Positions 5,258-6,505 of a DNA stretch of 6,505 nucleotides are shown piece after piece. The notes beneath the pieces were generated by a model, which saw only the letters and a program-made list of their open reading frames with translations, was not told the origin of the DNA and ran no database searches. Origin of the DNA: Saprospiraceae bacterium (GTDB lineage Bacteria; Bacteroidota; Bacteroidia; Chitinophagales; Saprospiraceae); the NCBI GenBank assembly GCA_013002475.1, contig JABDJM010000591.1:1-6505 (forward strand), given 5' to 3'. Positions within the stretch are counted from its first letter, which is position 1, and each line of letters starts with the position of its first letter. The translations under genes were made by a program, and so were the position numbers.

Positions 5258-5300
5258 CCACCTTTTTGAGGGATTGAATAATATCCTCATAAATGAGGAG
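5258..5300 (-). promoter_or_regulatory. Conserved 43-bp upstream element, copy B
   Basis: This is the second copy, same orientation, 370 bp from copy A. The dyad TCCTCATTTATGAGGA is at 5284-5299 on the minus strand; the third half-site CCCTCA is at 5267-5272, followed by AAAAAGGTGG down to 5258. It lies 61 bases upstream of the ATG of the 61-residue protein. Only the dyad centre, the 11-base spacer and one base near the third half-site differ from copy A. That the half-sites are conserved while the spacer is not is the pattern expected of a protein-binding site. Confidence 0.72.
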
Positions 5301-5368
5301 TTTTATATCCTGCATTATATTGCCTCGCTCATATAAGGTGATTTATCAAAAAATAATCTAGAAGGGAT

Positions 5369-5392
5369 ACCCAAAGCCATTTGACTTTAGGT
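5369..5392 (-). terminator. Weak hairpin after the T9SS BNR-repeat gene
   Basis: On the minus strand ACCTAAAG and CTTTGGGT form an 8-bp stem (one G-U pair) with an 8-base loop, 16 bases after the stop of the BNR gene. The T-rich stretch lies about 15 bases further on rather than directly after the stem, so this is a weak terminator candidate at best. Confidence 0.3.
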
Positions 5393-5408
5393 GTTTTTTA
5401 GTCGCTCT

Positions 5409-6505
5409 TTATTGAGGAAAAATAATTTTTCCTACTGCCAGTCTCTTACTTTTATCGCGAATATGATAAATAAAACTACCTGCACCTGTTTGTGATTTTT
5501 TTAGGTGGTATTCTGAGTTTAAGAATGGCGTTTCAAGAATTAGTTTACCTGATAAATCAAAAATACTTAAGTTGATTTGCCTGTTCGAAACAAAAGCATC
5601 GGAAGTAAGCTGGAAATTGATAATATCATCTCCAGGATTAGGGTCGGTACTTACAAATACATTAAGACTTGGCGCTGGAGTGGTAGAAACATTCATATTC
5701 GTTCCTTTCCGAATACCGTTTCCAAAGCTAGTCACCCATATTTCATCTGGGTTAAAAGGATTAAAAACTGTTCTCACTGGATGTAGGAATGGATATTCTT
5801 CAATCAATTGAAAAGCAGGGTTGGTGGCCGTCAAATTAGTAGTGAACCATAATCCTTCCGACTCTGTAGCCACATACATAACATCAGGGTTTTCAGGGTG
5901 AATAGTTACAGATTCAACACGATAGAAATCGCCTAATTCATTCCAGGTAATGCCTCTGTTTAAGGTTTGGTATAATCCTCCTTTATCTGTAGATGCACTC
6001 CCAATTGGCCAGCCATCAAAAACACCAACATACCAGGTGCTTTGATTTATGTCATGCGGGTCGAGACACAGGTTTTTGGTATAATATTTCATTTCTGGTG
6101 CAGATCTGTCTTCCCAGGTTTGGCCACCATCTTCACTATAGAAAACGCCTGAAGTTGGTGTGAATACATCGCCATTGGTTTGACCACCGGAATAAGAACT
6201 AACAAGGGCACCGTCATCTAAAATATCGATCGTATTAGCTCTTCCCGCTGTATTCTCTGGAATAGGTAATTGCTCCCAGATAGCATTACTGTTGTCTGAT
6301 AGATTGCTGGTTTTAAAAATGCCTCCGTTGAAAGGATTTGGGGCAACAGCATACATTATTTCGGGGTCATTAACATCAATTGCCGTTTGAAGTATGGGAT
6401 CATCAAACTCATGAATTAATGTCCAATCTTCTCCTCCATTATTGGAAGACCAAATAGCTCCTGTTTCATTGAATCCTTCTAATTCATTATCGGTTAGGAC
6501 ATGTG
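5409..6505 (-). CDS. BNR-repeat (sortilin-like propeller) protein with C-terminal T9SS sorting domain (3' part only)
   Basis: The reading frame is open to the right edge, so the visible 364 residues are the C-terminal part; the ATG at 6356 is internal. Asp-box turns of BNR/sortilin propellers are seen at SSNNGGEDW (visible residues 19-27), YSEDGGQTW (122-130) and TLNRGITW (180-187). They alternate with phrases typical of this class: IDVNDPEIMYAVAP, LDPHDINQSTWYVGVFDG, IHPENPDVMYVATESEGLWF and VFNPFNPDEIWVTSFGNGI. After a short linker (TTPAPS) the last 80 or so residues are a type-A T9SS sorting domain: DPNPGDDIINFQL, LSIFDLSGKLILE, GAGSFIYHIRDKSKRLAVGKIIF. This domain is recognised by the type IX machinery and usually cleaved as the protein is exported or fixed to the surface. 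No catalytic residues of a glycosidase can be identified. The gene is separate from the two genes with the 43-bp element; its promoter is outside the window. Confidence 0.92.
   Translation of the reverse strand, partial: HVLTDNELEGFNETGAIWSSNNGGEDWTLIHEFDDPILQTAIDVNDPEIMYAVAPNPFNGGIFKTSNLSDNSNAIWEQLPIPENTAGRANTIDILDDGALVSSYSGGQTNGDVFTPTSGVFYSEDGGQTWEDRSAPEMKYYTKNLCLDPHDINQSTWYVGVFDGWPIGSASTDKGGLYQTLNRGITWNELGDFYRVESVTIHPENPDVMYVATESEGLWFTTNLTATNPAFQLIEEYPFLHPVRTVFNPFNPDEIWVTSFGNGIRKGTNMNVSTTPAPSLNVFVSTDPNPGDDIINFQLTSDAFVSNRQINLSIFDLSGKLILETPFLNSEYHLKKSQTGAGSFIYHIRDKSKRLAVGKIIFPQ

Noticed and set aside
4888..5300. The two 43-bp copies as direct repeats flanking a small mobile element
   Set aside because: Both copies sit at the same distance from a -7 box and ATG, and no transposase, terminal inverted repeat or target duplication is visible. 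A shared promoter element explains them better.
5409..6356. ATG at 6356 as the start of the BNR/T9SS protein
   Set aside because: The frame upstream remains open to the edge and encodes another Asp-box (SSNNGGEDW), so the true start is outside the window and the protein lacks a signal peptide at 6356.

Overview
The window looks like chromosomal DNA from a member of the Bacteroidota, probably a marine or environmental lineage that has the type IX secretion system (T9SS). Four things point there: an ECF sigma factor / FecR anti-sigma / TonB-dependent receptor cassette with a DUF4974-type FecR C-terminus; a secreted BNR-repeat protein ending in a T9SS sorting domain; promoter boxes of the NAnnTTTG type used by the Bacteroidota primary sigma factor; and mostly weak Shine-Dalgarno sequences. 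Genus cannot be read from the sequence.

Layout. (1) 1-1908, minus strand: ECF sigma factor, FecR-like anti-sigma factor, and the first 48 residues of a TonB-dependent receptor with an STN domain, in that order of transcription. This is a cell-surface signalling unit for uptake of an unidentified substrate. (2) 1939-3436, plus strand, diverging from the sigma gene with only 30 bp between start codons: a small exported ankyrin-repeat protein and, one base after its stop, a lipoprotein built of BNR/Asp-box beta-propeller repeats. (3) 3437-3634: a convergent intergenic region with a perfect 17-bp AT-rich inverted repeat. (4) 3635-4819, minus: a Sec-exported protein with eight tandem 22-residue lysine-rich repeats followed by a zinc-metallopeptidase-like domain (HEIAHVWQ). 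(5) 5011-5196, minus: a 61-residue protein of unknown function with a strong terminator. (6) 5409-6505, minus: the C-terminal 364 residues of a T9SS-exported BNR-repeat protein, running off the right edge.

The most interesting signal is regulatory. A 43-bp element occurs twice (4888-4930 and 5258-5300), each time upstream of a minus-strand gene: the repeat metallopeptidase and the 61-residue protein. Each copy contains the dyad TCCTCATnnATGAGGA plus a third half-site, and each is followed after exactly 23 unconserved bases by an NAnnTTTG -7 box. The fixed spacing and matching distance to the ATG argue for a shared activator-dependent promoter, so these two genes probably belong to one regulon although each has its own transcript.

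No tRNA, rRNA, CRISPR array or insertion sequence was seen. There is no stretch of more than 300 bases without a gene.
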